From the NCBI GenBank assembly GCA_013115125.1, contig JABANN010000159.1, forward strand, positions 1 to 59,086: a DNA stretch of 59,086 bases, in the 5' to 3' direction. The notes under the pieces are model-generated. The model made no database searches and was not told the DNA's origin. It worked only from the letters and a program-made list of their open reading frames with translations. Positions 49,968 through 59,086 of this stretch are shown here, piece by piece (the first letter of the stretch is position 1; each line of letters starts with the position of its first letter). Made by a program: the position numbers and the translations under genes. The DNA comes from Perkinsus olseni (Eukaryota; Perkinsozoa; Perkinsida).

Positions 49968-50843
49968 TTACAGCAAACCCTCATCCGAATCATCGGGTTC
50001 GTCAATCTCACTAGTTGACTCGTTACTCACAGCAGCACGCAGAGAGGCTATGCTCATGATGGACCTTTGGGAGGTCAATCGGTCCATCAACGGTCCCTTC
50101 GCAGGTCTCTGAAAGAGGATACAGCTGTCTGGACATTTTCCCAAGTGGATCTCACAGGCCGTTTGCATGAAAACCGGCCCCCTCAACCCTCTAATAGGAA
50201 ATCCACGGCACGAATCTAACGATTGGGCGAAATAAGATCATGAAGGGTTGCCAACCGCCATAAGTTCTAATAGAAGAAGATTCAACTTGCAAACGACGTA
50301 TATATCTCATACCGTAACATTCCCTACTCGGGAGAATATCCTCTCGGCGGGAACGTATCAGAACATAGCTCGCGATCAACGTGCCCAAGACCTAACCTCT
50401 CTGTTCTCACCTGCATATTGACGACTTTGGTTTTATCCATGAGCTCCTGCAGCCGAGCCTTCTGCTCTTCTAAGGTATCACAGCGTGATGGCTGATTTTG
50501 ATAAGGTGCTCTGAACACTAAGTGGCCATTCCGCCGTTCGACATACTTGTACTGAAAGGGAAAGTGAGGATAGAGGGATACCCGGGGGAGAGAGAACCGG
50601 GTGTTATGGTATTACCCAGAGAATTACGAGGACCGTCCCACACACTAAGGCAATTACGATAGAAATGTAAGGCCAACTGGTGAAGGACATTACGAAGCAA
50701 AAAACATAAACGGACAAGCTGAAAGCATCAGGACACTCACCGAATGAGAGTCTGAGATGTATAATACCGTAATCCTCACAGAGCGCGTTACCGTGGAGGA
50801 AACGTAAGCCAGAGCAAGACCGCAAGTGGATGCTGGCGGGCAT
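49968..50843 (-). CDS. Membrane protein with cytosolic coiled coil, unknown family
   Basis: ATG 50843. The frame runs through a hydrophobic block (VYVFCFVMSFTSWPYISIVI then ALVCGTVLVILW), either one long or two tight membrane spans. After an intron with a GTAATA donor comes a soluble exon (YKYVERRNGHLVFRAPYQNQ; EEQKARLQELMDKTKVVNM), probably a short coiled coil. A larger intron of about 290 bp follows, then a last exon (RPAKGPLMDRLTSQR ... IDEPDDSDEGLL) with an acidic end. One or two extra small introns may lie in the first 40 codons. I recognise no family. It starts only 47 bp from the opposed gene at 50891. Confidence 0.62.
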
Positions 50844-50890
50844 GTTCCGAAGTTGAGGGCCTATTCTGGCTCATCTTCAGGCGTCCACAA

Positions 50891-51202
50891 ATGGCCCTTC
50901 CCTCTCAATCATCGTCTGCACCCCTTCTCAGCGAGGGTCCTGATAGGCCCCTGTCGCAGTACCCTAGCATGGGCCTCAGCAGCCGACAACTGTGGCTCAG
51001 TAAGATGGCCGCATTCGGCATGTGTCTCCTTTGCGTAGCAGCGACAACAGTGTTGGTCACCGTAACTGCTAGATGCTCCAAGAGCCGAGCCTTTACCGAT
51101 TCGCTGTGTGAGCACCTGCCAACCTTGTTCATGATCTGGACAGCGATCCTGTGTGGGACGGCAGCAGCGGTATTTGTGGTATACTACGGCCGTATGAAGT
51201 GA
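50891..51202 (+). CDS. Small two-TM membrane protein (103 aa)
   Basis: Intronless ATG frame. A Ser/Pro/Leu-rich N-terminus of about 35 residues precedes two hydrophobic segments (KMAAFGMCLLCVAATTVLV and TLFMIWTAILCGTAAAVFVV), separated by a short loop with CSKSRAFTDSLCEHL. It ends YYGRMK. Family unknown. The two cysteines in the loop might form a disulfide. It is head to head with the membrane-protein gene at 50843, with 47 bp between start codons, so the two probably share one promoter. Confidence 0.68.
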   Translation: MALPSQSSSAPLLSEGPDRPLSQYPSMGLSSRQLWLSKMAAFGMCLLCVAATTVLVTVTARCSKSRAFTDSLCEHLPTLFMIWTAILCGTAAAVFVVYYGRMK

Positions 51203-51399
51203 CTACGACATCCTAGGGCGGTCAGCTAGGACGCGTCTTCAGTGAAGGGTGTTGGAAGCATGGGTACTCGTGTATCGAAGCTTATTTATGTGGTGCTCAC
51301 TATTAGTGAGATTGTGTTGCCGCAAGGGAGTCATTCACTCGTTCGTTCGTAGTGGGACGGGCAAGGGACACCCGTTCGATGGGAAGCGCTGTAATATGA

Positions 51400-52150
51400 A
51401 TGAGTTCGCCCATGTTTCCTAATGCCCCTTCAACGCTTGCTCAACGGTTAGCAGTTTTGCAGCGACGGTCCAAGATTACGATACGGGAAAAGGATCTCGA
51501 GAAGCACTTCACTCGCAGTCCCGGACCCGGTGGACAGAACGTTAACGCGGTACGACATACGGGAGAGCCAACGATCATAGGAAACTGCGCGGTTGTCTTT
51601 CTTCTCAGTCTCATACTAGATGCCAGCTCATCTTGGACTTTGCAAAGTGTAGAAGTTGGCTGTCAGAGCCAGTGGTGGCCAATCTTCAGTAGTTTCCGAA
51701 ACGCTACGTTTGTTTTCGTCGCTTGGCTGTTAACGTGAAGTTTGGGTAGAGATTGGACAGCTTTCAGGAAGCTGGAAGCAAGGACAGGCACCCTAACACG
51801 GAGCGGAAATGCTATTATGATAACCTGCCATGAGACTCGATCCCAGATCTCCAATTACGATCGGGCACTTCGAACCTTGCAGCAGAAGCTTGACGCGGCC
51901 GAAGCGTATAAGGAAGTGGGGAGGAACCTGCCGACCTAGGTAGTTCGATGGTTTTTGGTTAGGAGGAGAAGTTGGAATTCTCGGACTGGCTAAAAACGGT
52001 TAAAAGCGAGGACGAGATCCAGGAGTGAGAGGGGGCTTGGTGTTAGTGTGTGGTTGCAGCTGTTACCGGGTTAGGTATCACGAGTATAATCGCAAACGAA
52101 GGGACAGGGACAAACAACATCGGAAGATGAAAAAAGAACTCAAGTATTGA
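51400..52150 (+). CDS. Mitochondrial GGQ release-factor-like protein (MTRFR/C12orf65 type)
   Basis: Peptidyl-tRNA hydrolysis domain of the class I release factors, without codon-recognition domains. Members such as MTRFR and ICT1 rescue stalled mitochondrial ribosomes. ATG 51400. Exon 1 carries ITIREKDLEKHFTRSPGPGGQNVNA, with the catalytic GGQ. Further exons give LTRSGNAIMITCHETRSQIS, YDRALRTLQQKLDAAE and a basic tail YNRKRRDRDKQHRKMKKELKY, as in C12orf65. The two halves clearly belong together, but I could not settle the intron between about 51547 and 51770: the obvious GTACGA donor does not fit the best acceptor's phase, so a small extra exon may be missed. A mitochondrial presequence is not obvious in the first 20 residues. 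Confidence 0.8.
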
Positions 52151-52561
52151 TGAGTATCTTAGCTCCATGCATGCTTGATATGGTTTCTGGTTCCTCTCTA
52201 TCCTAGCTGCGTTCGAAAAAGTGGAGGGTCATGCGTTTGCGTGCGGTTTTCGGGCCCGTTTGATAGGAGCAAATTTGCTCCTTAAATACAAGTAACGCCT
52301 CAAGTGAACCTCAGTAAGCCTTAGGTATCCCCGGTTAAACATTTCGCTACTTGAGTAACATCATTAAGGCGCTTTAAAAGTTAGGATTACTCGAAGCAAG
52401 CAATTATCCTTGTGAAACACGCCCATCGTATCTTGCGCTTACACACAAGAGTTGATGCGAACTGGGGACATCCAAATCGTAGCAGCTTGCCGAAGATTCG
52501 CGCCGGACTGAAAAATACTTTTTCCTGTAGACCAGGGAATTATTCCTGTTGCATATTCTTC
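52151..52561. other. Intergenic region
   Basis: 411 bp. Nothing recognised. Confidence 0.5.
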
Positions 52562-52862
52562 ATGCTCTCTCGTATCGCATTATCTTCCCGAACGCTGGTC
52601 TCGACGGCCGCTGTCGCCCGGCCGATGATGGCTCGAGCGTTCTCGTCTGTTGCGGCATCCTGCCCCCCGGGCGCCATGAGTGGCCCTGTTTGCTTCGAGG
52701 ATGATATAGCGCACGTGCAGGTGATGAGCCGTCTGGTCTTCGTGAACACCAGCTTCTCCTATTCAGGTCAATAATGGGTACAGCAAGAAGTACGCTGATG
52801 GTTGGGAGCGTATTTTCGGCAAAGGCAAAAGTCGAGGAGCAAAGCAAGCTACTAAAAAATAA
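52562..52862 (+). CDS. Small protein with mitochondrial presequence (84 aa)
   Basis: Exon 1 52562-52720, intron 52721-52766 (46 bp), exon 2 52767-52862. The N-terminus MLSRIALSSRTLVSTAAVAR, followed by MMARAFSSV, is a textbook mitochondrial targeting sequence, with cleavage likely near ARAFSS. The short mature part has an acidic turn (CFEDDIAHVQV), then NNGYSKKYADGWERIFGKGK and a Lys-rich end. I do not recognise the family. Size and layout suit a small respiratory-complex or ATP-synthase subunit, but that is inference. Confidence 0.73.
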
Positions 52863-53004
52863 AGATACCCATCAAATACCTTTCTCACTGTGACATTGAA
52901 ACTGTTGTACTCGTTCTGTTCCTTAACTTGCACAATTTGGCAATGTTGTGTTCGACTTAACTTCGTCGGTGGTATCGCTTGCCGGCAGCCAGTTTTCCAG
53001 TGCA

Positions 53005-56000
53005 ATGGACTCGAGAGGAGCGGAAGTACCCCTGTCTCCTTCCAATGTGGTGGCAGCACTGAACGCCTCGTTATCGACTGATGCTGTTATGAGGGGTATG
53101 GCGGTTCAGCAGCTTCAACGATGGGAAGCAGCATCCGGGTAGTAGCGGGTATTTAGTGGTATTCTCTCCTGCGTTCCTCTATTGTTTTCGGATTAGTGCA
53201 GATGTTGTATCGTTGCAGTGTTTGATAGTATTGTTACGATGGGGTCGATTCGCCCATTCTCGTATCGTTACAACAGTAGCCATCTCAAGGTACGCTCTCA
53301 TGCTCCTCGACATCTATCTCGATGCGAGTACGGACACGCAGTCTAAATTCCTTGCGATTACTATGTGCAAGAACACAGTAATAAGGGGAAAGGAGGCCCT
53401 TGCGTGCGCGGTGATGGAGACCCTGTGCTCTAGGTTGGACGGAATTGGCAGCCGCGGTCCTCGCATTGTATCAGTCAAGAGGAGCGGGAGCACTTCAAGC
53501 AGAAGGTAGTGTGAAGGGTCTGTCAAGGGTAGGGCGGCTGATTCTGTAGATCGTCTCATTCAGCTCGTCGGGGTGCTCTACAACGCGGACCCCGCCCGAA
53601 TTGAGCATCTCGCCGAATTCGTCCTGTTGCTGCGGAAAGTATGCCGGGCCGAGTTCCCTGCCAAGTGGCCTGACATGGTCAACTGGACGACGAGTAACTC
53701 TCTCCCGCCTGCGCTCTACGCGGCATCTGTTTACCAAGGTTCTATGAAATCGCTAGCGAGTAACCTAACCTCCGTGCCTAGAGAGCAAGTGCTGGCATTG
53801 CTGAAGATAGTCCATGGGGTGGTGAAAGAGCAACAGACTAAGAAGCTCCTGAGTGCTAGGAAGCAGACCTTTGAGATTGCTCCACACATACTGGAAGGCC
53901 TTCTTCCGATCTGGCAACACTTTTCCAGTACGGCTGGTCTGCTCCCGATACTCACCACCGAGACTTTCTGATAGGTGCGACCTCGGACTGGGAACTGTGC
54001 CGAGTCCTTGACGGCACGACTTTAATTCTCCTGTGTATCGGCTTCCAGAAGCTCTACTTAGTGCCCTCTGGTCTCAGCATCGTATCTGGTGTCTTCCAGC
54101 GGCTGGCGATAGTGGTAATATGAGCTTTACTCACGATGGGATGTTGACGGGGTTTGTCTGTCAAGGTGAACGCCTACCCGCAAAACTACAAGGATCCTTA
54201 TTACGAGAAGGACCTGAAGACTCTCTTGAAGTGGTTCGCCCAGATCGTGCACACTCACCCGCTTGCCCTGGCTGAGTGCGGCGTTGATAAGGTGCTCATG
54301 GCAGTACTGGGTGATACGAGGGAGGGGAGTCTCAGCGGAGCGAAGCGGAAGATTCCCTTTTCAGCTCCGAGAAGCGGGTGGATCCACCAAAGGAATATGC
54401 CCGACTTCTTTCCTCGGTACTTGATTAACATTGTACAGTACTGTATGAATTGCACAGCTTTCCGCAAGGGCATCAGCAACGTGACGGCCAGTGAGACGGG
54501 AGATGAACAGATGCGGCAGAAGCTGGTGAGAGTCGCCAGGTGATTGGTACTCGTACGACTTCCCCTTCGTCGTCGTTTCAGATCAGCTCTCTCCATCCCC
54601 AGTTCATTAACTTCATCACCAATACGGGAGGCCTTGGCCCGGCTATAGTAGAGCCTGTGATCAACGCAGGATTGTGTGTTGACGAGGAAAGTCTGAGGGA
54701 GTGGACCGAAGACTCTGAGCAGTACCTTACTGGTGGGAGCGAGAGCGCCAGATGATATCGGCATACGAGGCTATCACAGGTCCTCCTTGTGTCGCTACTG
54801 ATCTTCGACTGGCGACTGAGGCCTGCCTGTTGGCTGCGCAGCAGGAGCCCTTCACCCAAGCCGTCGCGGAGTATGTAGCAGCAGCCGCTAATGGACTTGT
54901 TGAATGTAGTACTTAGCCTCACTCTCGCGCTGGCGCACCGAGTAGACGTCGTCGCTGTTGTCAGCCATCGGGCAGTTGATGGGCAGCTCGCCATCTGCTA
55001 CCATGAGTGCCATCCGATGTGATGCTGTTGTGTCCCTGTTGAACCTGTACCATACAATCCTGCGGAAGTTCAGTGAAAACGAGACGGACCCCAATCGGAA
55101 GTAAGTTCGAGACAGCCACGCCTCACTTTTCCTCTCGAACGCAAATGAACTTCATCGGTTGATGTCCTTGAAGCCAGTTCTGCATTGAATGTCATCGGGG
55201 TGGTCGAGTATGGAGATGGTCGAGTATCGAGCGGCACCCTGGAGTGTAACAGGTACGCTTCGGTCCTAGTAGATCGTATAGCAGTACCTATACTGCAGCT
55301 GCCGACTGCACAACCCTACGTCGCCCTTCTCGAGTACCGAGTTATCATGGTGAGCTCAGTTCGCTGATGGCTTCACGACTTGCGGTGATTCGTCGCGCTT
55401 TCAGCTCCTCCGAACATGGGCAGGGGAGCTTGCAAGCAGTCAGAGAGTGGAAGCGAGTGTACAGGCCATTGGAAGATGCCTTGAGTCCAACCAAGAGCAT
55501 CCTGGGGTAGTAGTAGCAGCATCGGCGGTTTGGGGTGATGGGAGTATATTGACCACGTAGATAGGGTTCGTGTGTGGGAGGGAGAAATGCCGCGCTAAGC
55601 TCGCTGTGGATCCTGTTAATAGGCGTCTAACGTGTAACTCGTAGAGCAGACGAATGTATGAGAAGTGCCGGTGCCCGATATTGTACGTTGTCTTACAAGG
55701 CTTCGTGCTGTTGCATCTCGTTCGCTGTCGTACCGGTCAAGAGAGCCTTCTCTCATGCAATCGCACCACGCACCTTTGTTCTCGCGGGTTGTACTTGATG
55801 GCCATCCAGCTAGCCTTATAATATCACTCTAACAGATAGCTGGAGCTCATCTGTCCGCAGTCCGTCTGCCGGGCTGCACTCTGCCTAAACTGTTCTTCCA
55901 GGTAAAATTCCAGGCTGTGTTGAGCCTCCGATCAATATTCGACCGCGATCCAGAGCATCCAGCTTGGGTGGCTGATGGGCTTTTGCCGAACATCATAAGT

Positions 56001-58631
56001 CGGGCTATGGACATGCTGGGTACCTCAGGAGGAGTTAACGTGAGCACTTTTTTATTTTCCGTGCAGGCTGATAGCACATTACTCTGATCCAGGTTCCCGA
56101 GGCTCAGTGGCGCCTGCTTACCGCGGTTACGAGCTTTGTCAATGAGAGCGAACTCAGCGACTCATTGCAGATGCCGCTTCTGCAGAAACTAGTAAGCGCC
56201 TTTGCTAAGGCCCTGTGTGCAGCATCTCGTTCCTGTTAAGGTGAATCTATGGCGCACTCCAAGTACGGACGAGCTGGTCAAGTTCGCGTTGTTGGACCTG
56301 GTTAAGGGCCTACTGGCGAACTACTACTCTGCGTCGACAGTAAGCGGAGCGGTGCTCGCTGGCGTCATTGATGCTGCACTCTTCTTAGTACTCGGTCGGG
56401 AAGGACTTGAAAGTCTACCCAGCTCTTGTTGAGTGTGGCTTGACGATCGCATTAGATGCCTCAGGGTTTGTAGCCGGCCAAGGTAAGCGACGAGGCTGGG
56501 CCGCAGGTCTCGGGCACGAGAGTGGGTCCACGGACCGGCCGGGCTAGCAGTTTTTGTCAGCGCGGAATTGTAGTGGAGAGAACTGCATTTGGTGAACCTT
56601 ACGATATCGTTCAACAAATATCGTCAAGCCGAGCGGGTTGAGAGTTCGAAGTTTCAAGTTCATAGCAACTGTTTTGATCTTTTCGCAGCCCCGTACTCTC
56701 CATCATCGACCGGATCGAGCCCTACCTGCTCCCCCCTGCGAGTTGGTCGAGCACAGCCGAGCCCACCTCCCCCGTCTCCGGTCAATCAAGGTAGTATTAT
56801 CGGTAGATCGACTAGCCCTGAGTCGGTCGTTCGTCCTCAGCTACTGTGATGGGAGCGTTATCGGCCACTCAAGGAGCATGCTCGACCATAAGGGAGTCGG
56901 GGCTCTCGCTGCTGGTTAGCGTACTCCGGAGTGTTAGAGGACAAGATCAGGTAGTGATTCATCGTCATCACGCGTGTAAGAAACGATCTGATGCTATATC
57001 AGGTTGCCCGTGTTTTGCCACTGTTCCCCCAGTGTCTCGCGAGGTTCTCTCCGGAGATCATGGAGAGTAGGCCCACCTACTTGAGCAGGCCGGGGTGATG
57101 ATTGAGTTAACCAGGTCCGGAGCTTAACGAAGTAGACATCGACCTCATCACGGAGTTTGCGGCGCTGCATCTTCTACCCGAGTACAACCCCAATGCCGTG
57201 GAAGCTGTGAAGACGAACCCGCGCGGACAGTTCTCGGCGCAAGGGGTGGAGGCCCTCTCGGTTCACTATGAAACCATTACCAGAGGAATCAAACAGGTGA
57301 CTCAGGTTGACTTTCATGTGATGCACATTGTCATTTGTTTCAGCACATCCAGCATCGGATTGACCTGTACTCACAGGACCCTGAGATAAACGCGCCTAAG
57401 GCGGCAGATGACAGGCTAGCGGACAAGGTTTTCCGGTACAATCGTCCGCTTCGAGCAGTCCGCGACTTCTAACTTTCGCACTCAGGCTTGTCCGCATGCT
57501 TCTGGTGGTGGACGAGAGGTTGGTTGAGCAGATAGTCTTCCCGCTTTACCAAGTGAGTATCTCTCTCGTCCTTTCTCTCCCGTTTTCATACGGTCTGCTC
57601 TCAGCACTTCCTTGCCTGCTTCCCAACCTCGTCAGCTCGATCTGCAAACGGACCGAACTCGTCGCCTCTCTACCCGTAAGGCCTACGGCTGACAGAACTG
57701 GTGCGGTATCACCAAATGCATTAGGTTCCGGGAAGAGCCTTTATTGACGACGTTCGCGACTGCTGCGGCCCACCATCCCCAGAAGTTCTTGTCGCTGGCG
57801 GCCACTGGTGGCCTGGAGTCTGCTGCTGTGGGGGCGCAGAAGATAATGGGATGTAAGTTGCAGTGTGTCGGGGACTTGACAGTGGCATCAGTGTGCTTAT
57901 CATCACTCAGTGATGCGAGCTGACCAGAGCTCTACGTCTCCAGCTCGGAGAAGTACGGTCGGCTGCCGGCCGCAACGCAACTGCTATGCTCGCGTATCTC
58001 AGGTTATCTTCTCCCGTCGGTCAGCCAACGATGCTTGGTGTTAGCAGTGCCCATGATGTTGTTATCGGCTGTGGCGGATAGTCGGTTGATCGGCCCGGAG
58101 GCGCAAGCCCTGTGGGTATCCCTTTGGAACCAGGTAGCGGCTTTCTTCAGCGCTGAGTGCATTCGGTCAGTGCCTCCTGTGTTAGTTGGATTGCCTAGTC
58201 GACCAGGTGGAAAGTAGTCAGGCGAAGTCCGGCGGTGCCTCGGGTGTCAGCGGACTGCTCACCTCGACTTTGCGGGAGCTCCGATCGAAGGTCCCCTCCC
58301 ACGCAAAGACGCCGTAATGCATGGCAGTTCATCAGAAGTCCGCGCATATCTTCTCCTCTCAGATATCCCTATCGGGTTAGCGCTTGCATGATTGCGTCTA
58401 GCCTACCACCAAACGTCGCTCAGGCTGAAGACCAGGACATGCTGGAATGGCTGCTCAAGGTTGCCGTCGGAATCGTAGGGTCGCGACAGCCCCGCTGTAT
58501 CTGACTGTTCGTGTCAGGTAACGTCTTTCGACCAACGGGTCGGCAATGGCGCGGGCAAGACCCTGCTCAGTTTCATCGAGTCCGATAGACTCATGCAGGT
58601 CGTCGGACAAGTTGCTTCCTCTTCTACGTAA
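53005..58631 (+). CDS. Importin-beta family karyopherin, importin-11-like
   Basis: Nuclear transport receptor built of HEAT repeats. ATG 53005 (the open frame upstream begins only at GTG). Many small exons. The N-terminal importin region is visible: STDAVMRGMAVQQLQRWE, then KFLAITMCKNTVIRG. Next LLRKVCRAEFPAKWPDM and LLKIVHGVVKEQQTKKLLSAR match importin-11's RLDCPRQWPEL and VTKTLASKRLAADRK region. Further on, VDEESLREWTEDSEQY matches its TEEELTMWEEDPEGF, LLRTWAGELASSQ its IGQWISVKF, and KVYPALVECGLTIALD its NLYPFLLPVIQLS. The C-terminal exon (VTSFDQRVGNGAGKTLLSF) ends at 58629-58631. One intron near 54310-54361 carries the CGGAGCGAAGC motif. Subfamily is assigned from these matches; family membership is safer. 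Confidence 0.85.
54336..54346 (+). repeat. Intronic motif, site 5
   Basis: CGGAGCGAAGC inside a small intron of the importin-11-like gene; AGCGGAGCGAAGCG matches site 3 over 14 bases. Confidence 0.9.
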
Positions 58632-59086
58632 TCATTGCTTGCGAACTCTTACGTGTCTCCATCGCGGATCATTGCAATCGAGTTGTCAACCTGGTGTGGA
58701 CTGCACAGGAGTTCGCTCACTACGGTTCCCGCGTACCAGACTCCGGCTCTGAGAGTCAGGGTCATTTTATTGATGAGCCGTATGGCTTAGTCGGGTGATC
58801 AAAGTGGGCGCTTCGGTGGCACTTCATCTCTTTGAAACCATCTAATTAACTCGAAGGCAGCACTCGGATTCTCTCTCGGCGTCGCTTTACACCACCGCCT
58901 TCTACTGCTTGATTGTAGCGGAGCCCATTTTGTGTTTGCCATGGTACTCCCTCGCTTGCACGTTAGGAAGCAATGAACCGATACTCGAGGTCTTCGACGA
59001 TGACGATGGACTTTGCGAGTTCAGCAACGCGTCCGCCTGGTAGACTCTCCGAGGAACGACGGGTAGCGGCACGGTCCACTCAGAGT
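58632..59086. other. Window end, no gene called
   Basis: 455 bp after the importin gene. No exon that I can support; a further gene may start or end outside the window. Confidence 0.45.

Overview
The window is nuclear DNA from a protist: protein genes on both strands, most split by tiny GT-AG introns (35-60 bp is typical, a few reach about 330 bp), short intergenic gaps, roughly even base composition, and no rRNA, CRISPR array or operon. A calcium-dependent protein kinase with four EF-hands points to an alveolate. Flagellar genes (CFAP52, DRC2), a UGA-encoded selenoprotein T and a nuclear-encoded mitochondrial RsfS fit a flagellated, mitochondrion-bearing alveolate. A perkinsozoan (Perkinsus-like) source is my best inference, but nothing here proves it.

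Layout. 1-2843: a secreted orphan gene flanked by a segmental duplication that includes the 3' tip of the next gene. 2844-4824 (-): CDPK. 5036-7616 (-): lysine/proline/serine-rich, probably nuclear protein with a 36-bp minisatellite. 8152-10741 (+): a 65-residue single-TM protein, then a PH-domain gene broken by tiny introns. 11547-19268 (-): mitochondrial ribosome-silencing factor, a poly-proline orphan and a KH-repeat RNA-binding protein. 20137-38792 (+): CNOT1, CFAP52, a RING-PHD protein (PHRF1-like) and DNA polymerase delta catalytic subunit. 39675-41352 (+): tandem secreted cysteine-rich paralogues. 42130-46193 (-): BCD1/ZNHIT6 and selenoprotein T. 46552-49197 (+): DRC2. 49968-51202: a head-to-head pair of small membrane-protein genes. 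51400-58631 (+): mitochondrial GGQ release-factor-like protein, a small mitochondrial candidate and an importin-11-like karyopherin.

The genes are ordinary eukaryotic housekeeping: mRNA deadenylation (CNOT1), replication (POLD1), snoRNP assembly (BCD1), nuclear transport (importin-11), mitochondrial translation (RsfS, GGQ protein), cilium structure (CFAP52, DRC2), calcium signalling (CDPK). Neighbours share no pathway. Divergent start pairs are 7616/8152, 19268/20137, 46193/46552 and 50843/50891.

Most worth a second look: the in-frame UGA (Sec) in selenoprotein T; an 11-base motif found in introns of five unrelated genes; a 187-bp identical duplication carrying the CDPK stop region; the tandem cysteine-rich secreted proteins with a shared upstream block; a BCD1 with an unusual Gly/Lys/Trp-rich tail; and a CNOT1 that begins at its MIF4G domain. 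Exon junctions quoted are read by eye from GT/AG sites and frame continuity. They are predictions.
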